This document shows positions 20,902-33,454 of a DNA stretch of 64,000 nt, piece after piece. The position numbers and the translations under genes were made by a program. Numbering within the stretch: position 1 is the first letter of the stretch; each line of letters opens with the position of its first letter. The notes below the pieces were generated by a model, which was given only the letters and a program-made list of their open reading frames with translations, was not told where the DNA came from and searched no databases. The stretch is from Phaeosaccion multiseriatum (lineage: Eukaryota > Ochrophyta, other classes), in NCBI GenBank assembly GCA_965112735.1, contig OZ218950.1, positions 4,650,001-4,714,000 on the forward strand, in the 5' to 3' direction.

Positions 20902-23360
20902 CCATCACCCCGGTACGGACACACTCCACAGATGCTGATGGTACCTAGCGGGGAGTAGCAACCTCCTCCTCCTCCTCCTCCTCCTCCTCCTCCTCCTCCT
21001 CCTCCTCCTTCTCCCCCTCCTTCTCCCCCGCCCCCACCCCCCTCCCCCCCCGCCAGTGTCTTTGTCCCACCATAGAAGCCACCGCCCACAAAGGCACTTC
21101 CACCGAAGTATTCGTATAAGGGAGCAGAGGTGCCGCTCTGCTCGGAGAGGGAAGACATGACGACTCGGCTTCCCACATTCCCCTCCTCCGGCTCAGTCTC
21201 CGTCCCCATCGCTCCCCCAGGCGGGCTGCTGTTCCAAGCGGCTTCTTCTTCTTGTTCTCCTCCTCCTCCTTCTCCTCCTCCTTCTCCACCCCCTCCACTA
21301 CTAGCACTGCCCTCCGTCCCCTCGAGGGCCGCCCGTCCTTCTTGTCGACGCCTCAACAAGTCAACGCAAGGAGGTGTTGGATTGGCGTGGGACGAAGCAG
21401 ACGAGCCCCCTCCAGCCGAGGAGGAAGCCAAGGACTGAAAAGACGAGGAGGAGGGCAAAGAGGAGGGCAAGCGAAGCAGCATGCCGTCGTCCTTGGCCTT
21501 GGCGAGGAGCTGCTCCATGTTGTGTAGTAGGACGATTTGGTGCTGCTGGGCCCCCAACTGTCGACGCTGGGTGGGCGAGAGCGCGTTGAAGGTGATGGTG
21601 TTGGTCGTCTGAGCGGGATGAGCACTCACAGAAGGCAGCGACGACGTCGACGACGAAGGAAAAGAAGCAGGAGGAGGAGAAAGCCCCCCCCTCCCCTCGG
21701 CGGAGGATGGTGACGGGGGAGCGCCTCTGCTGTAGCTGTGTCCCATTCTCGCCATCCCCATCGTCGTCGCTCCTCCTCGTCCTCCTCGGCGTCGTTCTCG
21801 TCCTCGTCCCTCACTATCCCAGTCGGCCTCCGCGGCATTCGTATCGGCATCGACATCGGCACCGACATTGACATCGACATCAATAGTAGAGGAGAAGAAG
21901 CCCCCCGGCATGCCGCCCGCCGCCGCAGTGGGTGCGTTGAGAAACGGTGACGGCGGCGGCATGTTCTGCATCTGTTGCATATGCTGCTGCATGTGTTGCT
22001 GCATCTTCTCCATACGCCTCATGTGCTGCAAGTGCCCGGCCTCGTCGGCTTGCTCCTCTTGCTCCTCTTGATCATGATCATCATGGTGTAGCACCAACCC
22101 GTCCACGTCGTCGCCAAAGTCGCGGTCGACCTCGAGGGCGGATGGAGAAGGAGAGCGGCGGCGGTTGTTGACCGCCGAGATGTTGTTGAGAGTGTCTTGG
22201 TCTTGGTGTTGGAAGCGTTCGGTCCGCTGCCCCTTGCTGCTGCTGCTGCTGCTGAGCGGCTGCTGCGCTCTTCCCTGTCCAGCATCAACATCACCACCAC
22301 CACCCTCCTCCCCCTCCTCCTCCTCCCCCTTCTCATGCACGCCCCGCCTCACACCAATGTCCTCCACCTCCACGTTGAAGCTTCCGCTGCTGCTGCTGCT
22401 GCTCCATGCTGCATCGCATCCTGCTTGCACTCTTGCCCTTTCTGCCGCTGCAGTATGCTCCTCCTCTCCCGCCCCCCTTCCCGCGCCGTAGTCTGCTGTC
22501 CAGAACGGACTTCCTTTCTCCTCCTCCATTGTTGCTGCATATGGCGACCCTGCCAACCTCCCAACCTCCTCCTCTCCCCCACAGATCACCTCCAAAGAGG
22601 ACTCGTACGCGGCGTCTCCCTCGAATCTGCTATCAGGTGCCCTGAGCCAAACAGTCCCTCCAGAAGGCCCATCGAAATTCTGTTTCAAAAGGAAGTTTAC
22701 TCCCCTGCCTCCCTCACCACCTCCCCACCTGCCCTCCCAAGCCATCCCTCGCACTTGTCGCGCATACCCCACGCTGGCTTCTGCGGATGGCCTGGGCGCT
22801 TCTGCTCCCCCTCCTTCCCCTTCTGTCCGTCCGTGTCCTTCTCCTTCTCCTTCCACTTCCCACTCCTTCTCTTCGCAAGGAAGCGGCGAATGTTCCAGCA
22901 GCACAGTATGGTCCTGTGAGACTGACCCAGAAGTAGCGTCTCCTCGCACCGCCTTGTCGCCTTCTGCCCCTCCCTTGACCCTTCCCGTCTCCCTTGGCGA
23001 GAGAGACCAAGGTGCAGGGGGAGGCGAAGACCTTCCTTCCCTGCCCATGCTCTGCTCATTCGGCGAGAATAAAGGGAAAGGAGAGTTTGAGGCCGGGAAG
23101 GGTGATCCCATCACGGTCTCGGCGGGCGAGGATGGTGCACGGCCGCGGATGTACCATTCATCCTGCCGAGTGCTGCTGCACTGCGGGTGCCTTTGCTCCT
23201 TGTCACACCATGCACCAACCTCAACAGTGAAGCTTGTTGAGTCGCCGGGCTCATCATCTCCCCTACTCTTCCCTGTCAGTAGGGGGGGCTTGTGCGTCTC
23301 GCGCTGCTGCTGCTGCTGCTGCTGCCGCTGCCGCTGGAGGTGGAATTGGGACTGACTCAT
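20499..23360 (-). CDS. hypothetical low-complexity protein, 953 residues, intronless
   Basis: One uninterrupted ATG-initiated frame of 2,862 bases, unusual in this intron-rich neighbourhood. The N-terminus is Gln-rich. The body is dominated by Gly, Glu, Ser and Pro, with a His/Gln/Met-rich segment (MQQHMQQHMQQMQ), a poly-Gly run and a poly-Asp run of about 14 residues encoded by a CAT microsatellite at 20861-20907. Blocks that look less repetitive are LSPTQRRQLGAQQHQIVLL with a following helix, NFLLKQNFDGPSGGTVWLRA, and a basic C-terminal VKAKVLDTLGAAKAQAYH. I recognise no family. An intrinsically disordered regulatory or nuclear protein is possible but unproven. Its length across frame-neutral triplet repeats supports coding, yet much openness could come from GGA/CTC composition. 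Confidence 0.5.
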
Positions 23361-24190
23361 CCTGCGCTATAACGCGGCACACTGGCGTTCTCGCAGTAGC
23401 AGAAATAGTACCATGAGAGAGATCCGATTTGATAGCATCGCAGGAATGCTTTGCCGGAGCAATAGAGAGGGAGACGGTCTGTATTCGATGAAATGATAAA
23501 AAAAAAAAAAAAAATAAAGACCGCCACCCAATGCTCGCCAGTTGGGATTCGGAGCACCAACACACGTGTGTGTGTGTGTGTGAGTGTGTGTGCAGTGCAC
23601 GCAGCAGTCGGCCTCGGCCGGACAGCACTATCAATGACACTGTGCGTCGATTAGGAACTTACTACCTACTCTCCCAATCAAGACTGCTCCCTCCCTTCCT
23701 CCTTTCGTTCCATATACGCGACGCACACACTCACAGCCACAACAATGCTGCACGTCCCCCCCTCCATACGCGCTCTTGCAAGCCCTTCTCTCAGTCAGCA
23801 AAAGTCTTTGCTCCCATCCATCCACCCCACCCATCAGGCACACACTTACGCAATACTTAGGTTGATTCCTACGAGTCAAATTAATATACCCCACCCATCA
23901 GGCACACACTTACGCAATACTTAGGTTGATTCCTACGAGTCAAATTAATATACCCCACCCATTCTGCGAGCGTTCCTGTCAGTTTCCTTTCAGTCAGCAA
24001 ATGCCCTTTGCTCCATCCATACATCTACGCAGGTAAAGCCGGTGTACCCCTGCCTGTGCGTAGGTCACGCATAGACCACAAACACCACCACACCAAAAAC
24101 AAGTCACGTAGCGCTACTTGCCTACCCCTCCCTCTCCGGCACCAGGCCTCCTTGCTTGAACACACCGCACACCATACACACATCCCTCCG
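23361..24190. other. intergenic with a 64-bp tandem duplication
   Basis: Upstream of the minus-strand 953-residue gene and downstream of the channel gene's stop. It contains an A17 tract near 23500, a GT repeat at about 23565-23592 and the tandem repeat at 23825-23962. No ORF of credible composition. Confidence 0.5.
23825..23962. repeat. 64-bp tandem direct repeat
   Basis: CCCCACCCAT starts at 23825, 23889 and 23953; two complete 64-bp copies appear identical as read, and the third is truncated after 10 bases. Confidence 0.93.
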
Positions 24191-24389
24191 TCAGAGCCGG
24201 CCGCTCGACGCGGGCAAAGACACAGGCAGCAGAGACGAGCAGTACTCGGGCTCCTTCGGTAGGAGCATCGCGGGCGCCCTCAACTCCGGCTGTAGATAGT
24301 TCAAGTCTTCCGCCCCGGGGGCGGGTAAGGGCACGGCGCCGCGGGTGGTGCTCTCGTCGTCTACACTCGGTATCTCTCGGTGCTTGAAT

Positions 24390-24429
<40 letters not shown>

Positions 24430-26026
24430 CGTCTTCGTCGCCGCCTTCAAAGAGATCCAGCCCTGTGGCAATCTCCAGCGGAAGGGAGAGGGAGACAGGC
24501 TCGTACATCTGCAGGGGAAGAGGAGGAGGAAGAGGGGATAAGGAGGAGGAGGAGGAGGAGGAGGAGGAGGAGGAGGAGGAGGAGGAGGAGGGGAGGGAGG
24601 AGGAGGAGGAGGAGGAGGAGGAGGAGGAGGAGGAGGAGGAGGAGGAGGAGGAGGAGGAGGAGGAGGAAGAGGAGAAGAGGGTGCGTCAAAAGCTCATCAC
24701 GTGCGCAGCGTGTCCTTTGCGACCACTTCCCTCCGGTCTCGATCTGAGCTGAGCGGTATTCAACTACACTCAACCCCCCCCCCCTCCCTCCCTCCGTCCC
24801 CCTCCCTCCCTCCCTCCCTCCCTGCCCCTCACCTCCCGCATCTTGTGTTTGAAGACCCACGTGAGCAGCATGAGCAGGGAGATGGCCCACACTTGCTCGA
24901 GGCCGTTCTTGAGCAGGAACATGCCCAGCATAGTGCCTTGCGCCGCGAAGAGGATGAACACCACTCGACGGAACACCTATCGGTTGTGGGGGTTTGACGG
25001 CGCATAGGGGTTTAGGGGTATCGGGAATGATGGGGTATAGAGTGCGGGTATGAAGTAAACGGGTAAGTGTTATTGCGGCCTCCTCTGTACCTCCCTCCCC
25101 CCTCTGCCTCTTCTCCTCTCTCCTCTCTGTCCTCCTCTCTGCCGTCCTCTCTGCCGTCCTCTCTGCCGTTCTTCCTCCCTCCTCTCCTCCTCCCCTCCCC
25201 TCCTCTCCTCCTCTCCTCCTCCCCTCCCCTCCCCTCCCCTCCTCTCCTCCTCCCCTCCCCTCCCCTCCCCTCCCCTCCCCTCCTCTCCTCCTCCCCTCCC
25301 CTCCCCTCCCCTCCCCTCCTCTCCTCCCCTCCCCTCCCCGTGTCCACGCCACCTACCCACCCACCCACCATAGGAAAGAAACTCCCTCCCGACTCAAAGG
25401 TGGGCACGTAGCAGTACAGGAGGTTGTGCCTGTACACAACTTGGGCCATGCCGAAGAACAGCAGCCCCACCACCACGATCACGGGTGCGATGCACGCATA
25501 TGTCATCACCAGCAGCAGCACCAGCAGGTCCTAATGGGGAGGGTGTTACGTGGGTCGGGGTGCGTGCGTGCGTGCGTGCGTGCGTGAGTGAGTGCTTTTG
25601 TGTGTGTGTGTGTGTGTGTGTGTGCGTATGTGTGTGAGTGAGTGGACGGGGGAGGCAGTCACCCCGCCCCCGCCCCCACCGCAGCGGCAGAGCAAAAAGA
25701 GTCACAGGGCCACAGAGTGGCACTCCAATAGACACTGGACACCGAACGCTGCACAAGAGAGACTAACCTGGGCGAGAGTCTCTCCATAGTAGAACATTCC
25801 AGGCTCTGAATAGGGAGGAAAGCCGAAAATGCGGTGCCAAATGCCCCTGCAAGTAAAGCAGTGAAGGAGTGAGCGGATCAGGGCCAAAGGGAGAAGGAAG
25901 CACAAAGGAGGGGGGGAGAAAGGACGGGACGGTAAGAGCTTGAGTACTTGAGTACTTGAGTACCATAGGATTGGAAGAGGAGCGAGGGTCGCAACTAGAG
26001 AGGGGTGATGAAAGGAGGATGGTGGT

Positions 26027-26073
<47 letters not shown>

Positions 26074-26752
26074 ACCTGCTGAGGGGGCTGATGAGGAGTT
26101 GAGGGATGCGCACGAGCTCCGTGCCCTTGAGCGCCAAGGCTCGAATGATCATGAAGTTGCAGAAGAAACCGGCCACCTGCCAACAGATCGGTAGACGCAT
26201 ACATATACATCGTTAAGAGAGATAGATGCGTAGTTAGATACGTGGATGAATACACATCCACAGATAGAGGATAGATGGTTGGATATACAGATTTGGGTAC
26301 ATGGATAGATAGATGGGATGGATAGACAGGTACACAGGTAAAATAGGAGAGTGGGCGATGGGAGACCGCACAGAGCGACATACGAGAGGTAGGAGAGGGG
26401 GGGGGGTACAAGGGAATGGCGAGCAGGGAGGAGGGGGAGGGGGGAAGGGGCGGAACTTAACTCACGAAGACCATAAACTACCAAAACTGTACGTGTAGGT
26501 ACGGTAAGCTTATGTATGCCTATCTCATCTCTCGCTATCTCACCTTAGGCAGAGACTCCCCGAGTAAGGTGAATGAGTCTGACGGGTGGTTGAGCACTCT
26601 CTGCACAACGTCAATGACCGAGCCGGCGATGGTGGTCACCAGGGCAACGTTGATGACCAGGAACGTGAAGAAGCGCCCGAGCACGAGTTTCTGTAACGGC
26701 AAGGCGAAACAGCGAAACGGTGGAGTAGGATCAGAGACGTCAGTCGCCACTC

Positions 26753-26791
<39 letters not shown>

Positions 26792-29045
26792 AACAATAAC
26801 AGCAACAGCAGCAGCACCACCACCACCACCACCACACCTACACACGCACCCACACCCACCCACCTGCGAGGCTGACTCCGCTATGATGCCCTCGAGGTGA
26901 CTAACCCATCGCAGGAAGAAGGGTAGGGTGGACATGAGCAGGATGAGCAGCAGCGGCTGAATCACTGTGATAGCCGTGCTGAGGACCGGGCTGTGTACGA
27001 ACAGATAGGCAATCACCTGTTGGTGTTCGTGTTGGTGATACACAAGCACACGCCCCACAAACAACGAAAGCACGAGAACAAAAGCAGGCCAGGCAGGAAG
27101 AAGAGAGGGGGCGAAGGGAAGGGCGCGATAAAGCGAGAGCCAAAGGGATCATTGCGACACCAGGGATGGAAGGGGGCGTGATTAAGTAGGTGGTGTGAGG
27201 GGAGGAGAAGGAGGGGGCCACTTCCATCTACATGGATATGGAAGTGGTGCTGAAGTTGAGCAATTACGAAGAGAAAGTCGCGCGGTGTCGACGTCGCCTT
27301 CATCCTCCTCCTCCTCCCCCTCCTCCTCCTCCTCCTCCTCCTCCTTCTCCTCCTCCTCCCTCCTGTTCCTCCTCCTTCTCACCGCGCTCCTCCTTACGAG
27401 CTCATCCACTGACAGCAGCACGGAGAGGATGGTCACCAGCACTGGGAATGACAACATGAGCACCAGCAGGAAGAGCTCCACAAAGACGAAGCGCAACGTG
27501 TGCTGCCGCCTGCGCACATGCGAGTTTGAGTTTGAGTTTGAAGGCAAAAGAGATGTGTGATGACAGAAGAGCGAGAGCAGAGAGAGGGACGTAGAGAGGG
27601 AGGGGGGGGGAGGCACACAGCGGTCGCCCGAGGAGGTCATCCGCAGACAGAGCTGTCAGACCGTCGACCTTACATACGCAGGCACTCTCTCACTCACTCG
27701 CTCACTCGCTCACTCACCCACCCACGCACTCCCGCCCTCACCCACGTATGTACTCACTTCACTCACTCACTTACTCACGCACGCACGCACTCGAACACTT
27801 CCGCACTCACGCCCTCACCCACCTGGAGACGATGATGTTTGGCCAGTAAATGTCGCTGGGCTCTGGGGCACGCACTGTAGCCATTCGACCCGCGCGGGCA
27901 CTGTGAGTAACCTGCACCGCGACCGATGCCTCTCTCAGTGTCTTGAAGGTCACGAAAGCCCTGCTGGAAAATGCTCCTCTCGAGGCTTTCCGACTCCCCG
28001 CCTCTCTACCCGCCATGAGGCCCCCACCGTCTCCCACTACAATCCCAGCAACGTCATACCCCACGCTCACTCCTCCCCTCCCCGACGCGGATGCTACCTC
28101 TCTCGCATCTCTCGTCTCTGTCGCTGCTCTGCCTTGAACGTGTTTGTCTTTGTTGTCCTTCGCCAACAAGGCCGTTCTCTCCCCGCCACTGCTCGGAAAT
28201 TGCTCTGCTGCAGAAATGCCACGACTCGGAAACAGCTCTGCTCCTGTAGGGCCCGTTGTAGCACGGTCTCCGCTTCCTCCTCCACGACGGCTCGAGGTGG
28301 TGCCCCTGTTTCCTCCTCCCCACCCCGAGCTACTGTTGCTCCGACTGCGCCACCCTCCCTGCCCCGACCTCTTGGACCTTCTCTTCCCCAGAGGCAAGCG
28401 CCGCAGAACAGAATGCCACGCGTCCTCCAAAGGTGAGGGGGTGCTCGCTTCGAAAGAGCCCGATCGATTGATGAGCCCATGTCGACTACTCCCCATAAAA
28501 TTTCCCCTGTTCGCACCGCCCCCGCTGCTGCGGCTTCTTCTCCGTCGGTGAGGGATGTTCTCCCAAGACGGTGACCCCCCCCCCTGGCCACCTCCTCCCC
28601 CTCCTCCCCTCCCGCCTCTTCCTCCTCTTGTAAGCCCCTCCTCCTCATCTCCCTCTCCCCCGCCGTCTTCTTTAGTCTCCTCCTCATAGACGAAGGAAGA
28701 AGTGTATTCATCGTCGTCCTGCCCCGAGTTTGGATCACACACACACATATACACACACACACAATGAGAAGGATACGTAAGACAGGGAGGGAGCAGGGAT
28801 GACCGACAGACCGACAGACCGAACGATAGACCCACAGCTACACTGCGTCCCTGCGTCCTATGAACAACTGAGTGTGCGTGTGTGTGGGTATGCGTGAGTG
28901 TGTGTGTGCGTGTGTGTGTATGTATGTGAACGCACCGAAGAGTCTGAGTCGGATGATGTGGAATCCGAAAACTCCGAGAATGCCACTGAGCTCTCAATGG
29001 GCCCCTGAGATGTACAAGACCACCACCACCACCACCACCACCAAT

Positions 29046-29092
<47 letters not shown>

Positions 29093-30421
29093 CGCGTTAA
29101 AGGGAGAAATTGAGAAACGATGAGGGTGACAGAGAGGGAGAGGGCGTGAGAAGGAAACAGATAGAAGAATAGAGAGGCACAGCCTCCACCCATTCCTCCT
29201 CCTCCTCCATCTACCCCTGCTCCTCCTCCTCCTCCTCCTCCTCCTCCTCCTCCTCCTCCTTCCTCGGTCTCTTCCTCGCCCCTACTCACCGCGGCTCCTC
29301 TGTGATTGTACTCCGCCATGTCGACTGACCTCACCCTCCTCGGCACGGACGTCGATCGGCCCGGGCTTCTCCTGCGCCTTCGTCGCCCGATTCTCTCGGT
29401 GGCTGGTATCGGCGTACTACCAACTCGTGTATCACCAACAGGTGGCACGGCTGTATTACCAACTTGTGTTGCTGGTGCTTGAGCTCCCATAGCCCACGCA
29501 CCGCCATCATCACCGTCACCGCCCGCACCACCACCTCCATTACCCATGCTGCTACTCCTGCGGTCCGTTTCACTGCCGCTCTTGACCTCACCCCCCACGC
29601 TGCTGCCATTTGTATGCATCCCCCCGTCCCGCTGCCCTTCCGTGTACAGCTGATGTCCGTTCTCTGGAGCCTCTTTGCTTGCTTGACGCTGCTGCTGCTG
29701 CTGCTGTGGCGGCGGCGACGGCTGTGTCGGTGAGGCTGTGGGCGTGCGCGTCCTGACGAGGAGCGGAGAGCAGATAGCATCAATACATCTCCGGTGTAAG
29801 TCAAGAGTGGAGCGGCCGAGAGAGAGAGAGTAAGCCAAGCCAAAGCCAAGCCATACCGCGCCTAGCGAGTATCGAGGAGGGAGTGCTAGCCTTCTCTTGC
29901 AGGGCTTGATCTCTCTCCTGTCTCTCCAGTCTCATGCCGCAAGTCGCTGCCCCTTCCCTCTTCCCCCAAGTACACCTGCGTCACAAGGCTGACGCCCTAC
30001 AGCAGACCGACATCCAAAAGCAGACACACCACACCACACCCACGCTCAAGCCACCACCTGCCCTCACCTCTTGCTGTTGGCGCGCTGCTCCCTCCTCACC
30101 GCCCTGTTGAGCTCCCTCAGCCTCGTGGCAAGCATCTGTATGGAGTTCACTTTCCTGCCCACGCCCATCCATCCCACCACACCCTCATGGTGGTGAGGGT
30201 CCACTCCAATCACTCCCTGGACTCGGGCAGCGGGGGGAGCAAGAGCGAAGGGAGGAATGAAGGAATGAAGGGAGGGGTGAAGGGGGGGATGAATGCATCA
30301 AGAAATCAATGAATTAGAACCAGCGAACCAGCGAGGGAAGAGGAACAACAATCCCGGAAGGGGCAAAAGACGGGGGAGAGAGGGGAGAGGATACCTGGAG
30401 AGCACTGAACCAGGCTCTGAA

Positions 30422-30465
<44 letters not shown>

Positions 30466-31283
30466 CATGCGCACACACATACACCCCTCCCTCCCTCCCT
30501 CCCTTACCTTGGCAGCGAGGCTCTCCTCCAGCCTCGCGCACACTTGACTCCTTTCCTTGAGGAGCTTTTGCAGCGTGCCCAGGTCCCTCGGTAGCTGCAC
30601 CGTCGAGATACCCCCCGGGTACAGCGTGTCAAAGTAGCGGTAGAGTTTGGAGTAACTGCGTAGCTCCGTGGGCACGCCCTCTACCAGCACAGTACGCAAA
30701 TGGGCGGCTTTCCTGTGAAGTGGGAGTGGGAAGGAATGCAGGAAAGAGTGGGAGGGAAGCACAGCGACGGGAGTGTGTTGATTGGTGTCAGGGAAGGGGA
30801 GTGAAGGGGACATGTTGATTGGTGGTGGGAGTGAAGGAAGTGTGTGAATTGGTGTCAGGGCGGTGAGGGGTGGTGTTGAGGCGACCATGGCGCGCTAAAG
30901 GGAAAGGGAGGGGAGATGTGGGGTGGGGTAGGATGGGGTGTAGGAGAGGGGGGGGGGGAGTGCTGCGTGTGCATATACGTGCGTGCGCATGTGCGTTTGC
31001 GTACCTGCACAAGTACTCGTGGCGGAGGGCGGTGAAGAAGCGGTACTCCACGAGAAGATAGTACATGGTAATGAAGCTCAGCAGGTACAGCCCAAGTGCG
31101 TGCACCCACATCCGCTCGTCGTAGTGCTGGATGTTCGACATGGTCATGCGGTTGAAGCTGTTCATACCCGCAGGAGGATTAGGGGTGTGAGGCATCCCTC
31201 TCCTCTTCCACTTTTGAGCCTTGCCCTTGTCCTTGCCCTTGCCCTTGCTCTTGCTTTCCCCGTTGCTGTCAGGACTATTGCTG

Positions 31284-31327
<44 letters not shown>

Positions 31328-33398
31328 CGTATTCGTGTTGCTGCTGCTGCTGCTGCTGATACTGCCGCTGCTCGCCTCAGCGAACTCTGCATCAGCCAGG
31401 GCATTGGGAATCCCCCCATCACCATCATGACCAGCTTGACCACCCCAGCCAGTGGGGAACAACAGGGACCTTCCGCTGCCGTCCAGGTCCAAGGGGCCGG
31501 CGCCAGACCCGTCTCCGTCCCCGGCTTTGGAAGCGGCAGTGGCAGCCGCACTGCTGCCAACACCAACAGCACCTCCTACCGCCGCCCCCTTGCTTACGGT
31601 TTCAGCAACAGCGTCAACAGCACCTGTAACAGGGTCTCTTCCTTTGAGGAAGTTATGCCCTTTCATGTTGGTGGGGAGAATGGCAAAGAGGGCGTAGAAG
31701 GAAAAGATGGCAAAGATCTGCCGTCGTTGCGTGACGGATGATCACGTGATGGACCAGGCAGACAATGTGTTGTGTGTGTGAGTTGGGTGGCGGGGCGGGG
31801 GGGTGGACAGGAGGGACAGGAGGGACAGGAGGACAGGAGGGAGAGGAGGGACAGGAGGGACGTACGGGTCATGAATAAAAAAGGGGAATTGAAGAGGGAG
31901 GAAACAGAGGAGGGTGAATGAAGGCGGTTGTTGCTTCCAAGGAGCACCTGGCCGAGACATGGAGGGACAGGACACTACACCACGCACCGCATACTCCTAC
32001 TCTACCCTACCCTGCCCTGCCCTGCCTTGCCCATATACCTCTACCCTGCCATGCCCTGTCGTGCCCATTCACCTCTACCCTGCCCTCCCTGGGCCCATTA
32101 ACCTCTACCCTGCCCTACCTTGAAGGCCATCTTGTGGAGGCGCAGCAACACCACCGCGTCGAAGCCTGTCTCGTGAATACACCGTACGGACGTGAGGGAT
32201 ATCAACGTCAGACACGTGAGTGAGGGACAGTTACAGTTACAGTTACAGGTAGAGGGTAGGGCAGGGACACAACTTCCATAGGTACCTGCATAGGAAAGAA
32301 TGTCTGCCTCCGAAATGTTGAACATCAGGTGCCATATCCAAGAGAAGTAGCCGCTAGGCATGTCCGGAGGGGTGCTGCCTGGCATCTGTGCACAGATGAA
32401 TGTGAGGTAGGCAGGTCGAGTCAGTAAGAAGGTGTATGTACAGAGAGATGGAGAGAGAGAGAGAGAGAGATGCACCATGACGCGATAAGTTGCGTTGGCC
32501 TCACCTGCTTCCGTTTGTGACTGAAGAAACCCGGGTAGTTCTGCCGCATGGCCCAGAAGAAAAGCAAACACTTGATGGGAAAACAAAGCAAGGCACAGGG
32601 GAGGACGAAAGTGAGGGAAAGGGAGCCGCAGGCGAGTCCGGCATTGGGGTTTCAAGGGACCCACGCATTCTGCCAACCCCCCCTCTAGGCGTTACGATGT
32701 AGTCCTCGGTCTCTAGTGAGACACCACGTCTGCACGCCCGTGAATACCAAGGGCACGATTCTAAAGACACTATTCCTTTCTTTGCCCTCTGCTCCACTCG
32801 CTCGAGAACCCAAGTCCGTGAAAGACATAGCTGCACCCGCCCGGTCTGCTCCAGGTATACTACAGGAAACCAAGGGCCCGCTGGCGATCCGGGCACATCA
32901 CATAGCGACTCTAGAAAATGCTGTGTTACACATCCAAGGTTTCGTAAGTCTCCTCATGCCTTTTCCCGACACGACCCGGGTCTCTCTCACCAGCAACAGC
33001 ACGACAATGTTTGCGACGAAGGTTACAAATATTGTATCAACGTCAACTCCTTGGTGCTGCATGAACGCTTCTGCTGTGCTAGCATTTTTGTACTCATCCT
33101 CGAACTCCCTGTGCGAAAGTGAGGAAGAGGCAGGTGGAACGAAGTGGGGCGGCGGTTGAGACGGGAAGAACAGAGGGCGCGAAGGTGGAGCAAAAGGGGG
33201 GGCAAGAATTCTGACCAATGGGTAGGAGTAGAGAGGTGCGATCGGATGTATCAGAGCTTCGTGCCTGCTGACTAACACTCACTTCGGCACAAGATCGTTC
33301 CACAAGAGAAAACGTCCAGATTTTTCAGCGCTGCTGGTGGATCCGTCCACTACAGCTCCTTCTCCCACCTCCCACACCTCCCACCATTCTTCCTCCAT
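24191..33398 (-). CDS. OSCA/CSC1/TMEM63-like mechanosensitive cation channel
   Basis: Very large gene of at least 15 exons. In order from the right: ATG exon 33398-33283; 33108-32991 (VDTIFVTFVANIVVLLL, first membrane helix); 32570-32505 (LLFFWAMRQNYPGFFSHKRK); 32385-32286 (GYFSWIWHLMFNISEADIL); 32165-32119 (FDAVVLLRLHKMAFK); 31717-31005 (two helices around a Ser/Asn-rich insert); 30712-30508 (RTVLVEGVP, cytosolic domain); 30216-30068; two or more Ser/Gly/Glu-rich exons (about 29750-28050); AFVTFKTLREASVAVQ and PSDIYWPNI near 27950-27835; then the pore helices, including GRFFTFLVINVALVTTIAGS, PVIVVVGLLFFGMAQVVYRH and YVPTFESGGSFFP; last exon 24508-24191. This is the CSC1 N-terminal, PHM7 cytosolic and RSN1 7-TM order. 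The family forms stretch- or osmotically gated cation channels. The cytosolic loop is enlarged by several hundred low-complexity residues; exact mid-gene exon edges are uncertain. Confidence 0.88.
24546..24667 (-). repeat. (TCC)n tract before the channel's last acceptor
   Basis: Plus strand GGA repeats; in gene sense TCC, leading to the CCCTGCAG acceptor at about 24509. The same intron opens after the donor near 24840 with repeated GGGA. Confidence 0.85.
25120..25345 (-). repeat. GGGGA-type purine repeat in a channel intron
   Basis: Plus strand CTCCC/CCTCT units, in gene sense GAGGGG and GGAGGA. It lies shortly after the splice donor that follows ESGGSFFP. Confidence 0.8.
26028..26070. repeat. 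(CA)n dinucleotide repeat in a channel intron
   Basis: Uninterrupted CA repeat of about 40 bases. Other short SSRs in this gene: CAA at about 26753-26790, CAC/CAA at about 29018-29092 and CA at about 30423-30463. Confidence 0.9.
31990..32118 (-). repeat. G-rich GGGTA/GGGCA block at an intron donor (copy 2)
   Basis: In gene sense the channel intron starts GTAGGGCAGGGTAGAGG directly after the codons for HKMAFK and runs through ATGGGCCCAGGGAGGGCAGG and GGTATATGGGCAAGGCAGGG segments in the same order as the oxidase copy at 15484-15632. The rest of the two introns is unrelated. Confidence 0.85.
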
Positions 33399-33454
33399 CT
33401 CCTGCAACTCAATTTCCCTTTTATATGTTTGTGGGCCGTAGGACCCCCTAATCC
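33399..33454. promoter_or_regulatory. 56-bp bidirectional promoter / overlapping leaders
   Basis: Only 56 bases separate the ATG of the channel gene (minus) from the ATG of the small membrane-protein gene (plus). Contains a TTATATG motif near 33420. Either the 5' leaders overlap or the core promoters lie within each other's first exons. Confidence 0.55.

Noticed and set aside
24447-25411. Long frames over GGA and CTCCC tracts
   Set aside because: They overlap verified channel exons and consist of SSR translation.
30983-31741. Plus-strand frame rich in Ala and Leu opposite the channel gene
   Set aside because: It is the antisense of the Ser/Asn-rich channel exon whose sense frame encodes membrane helices of the OSCA family.
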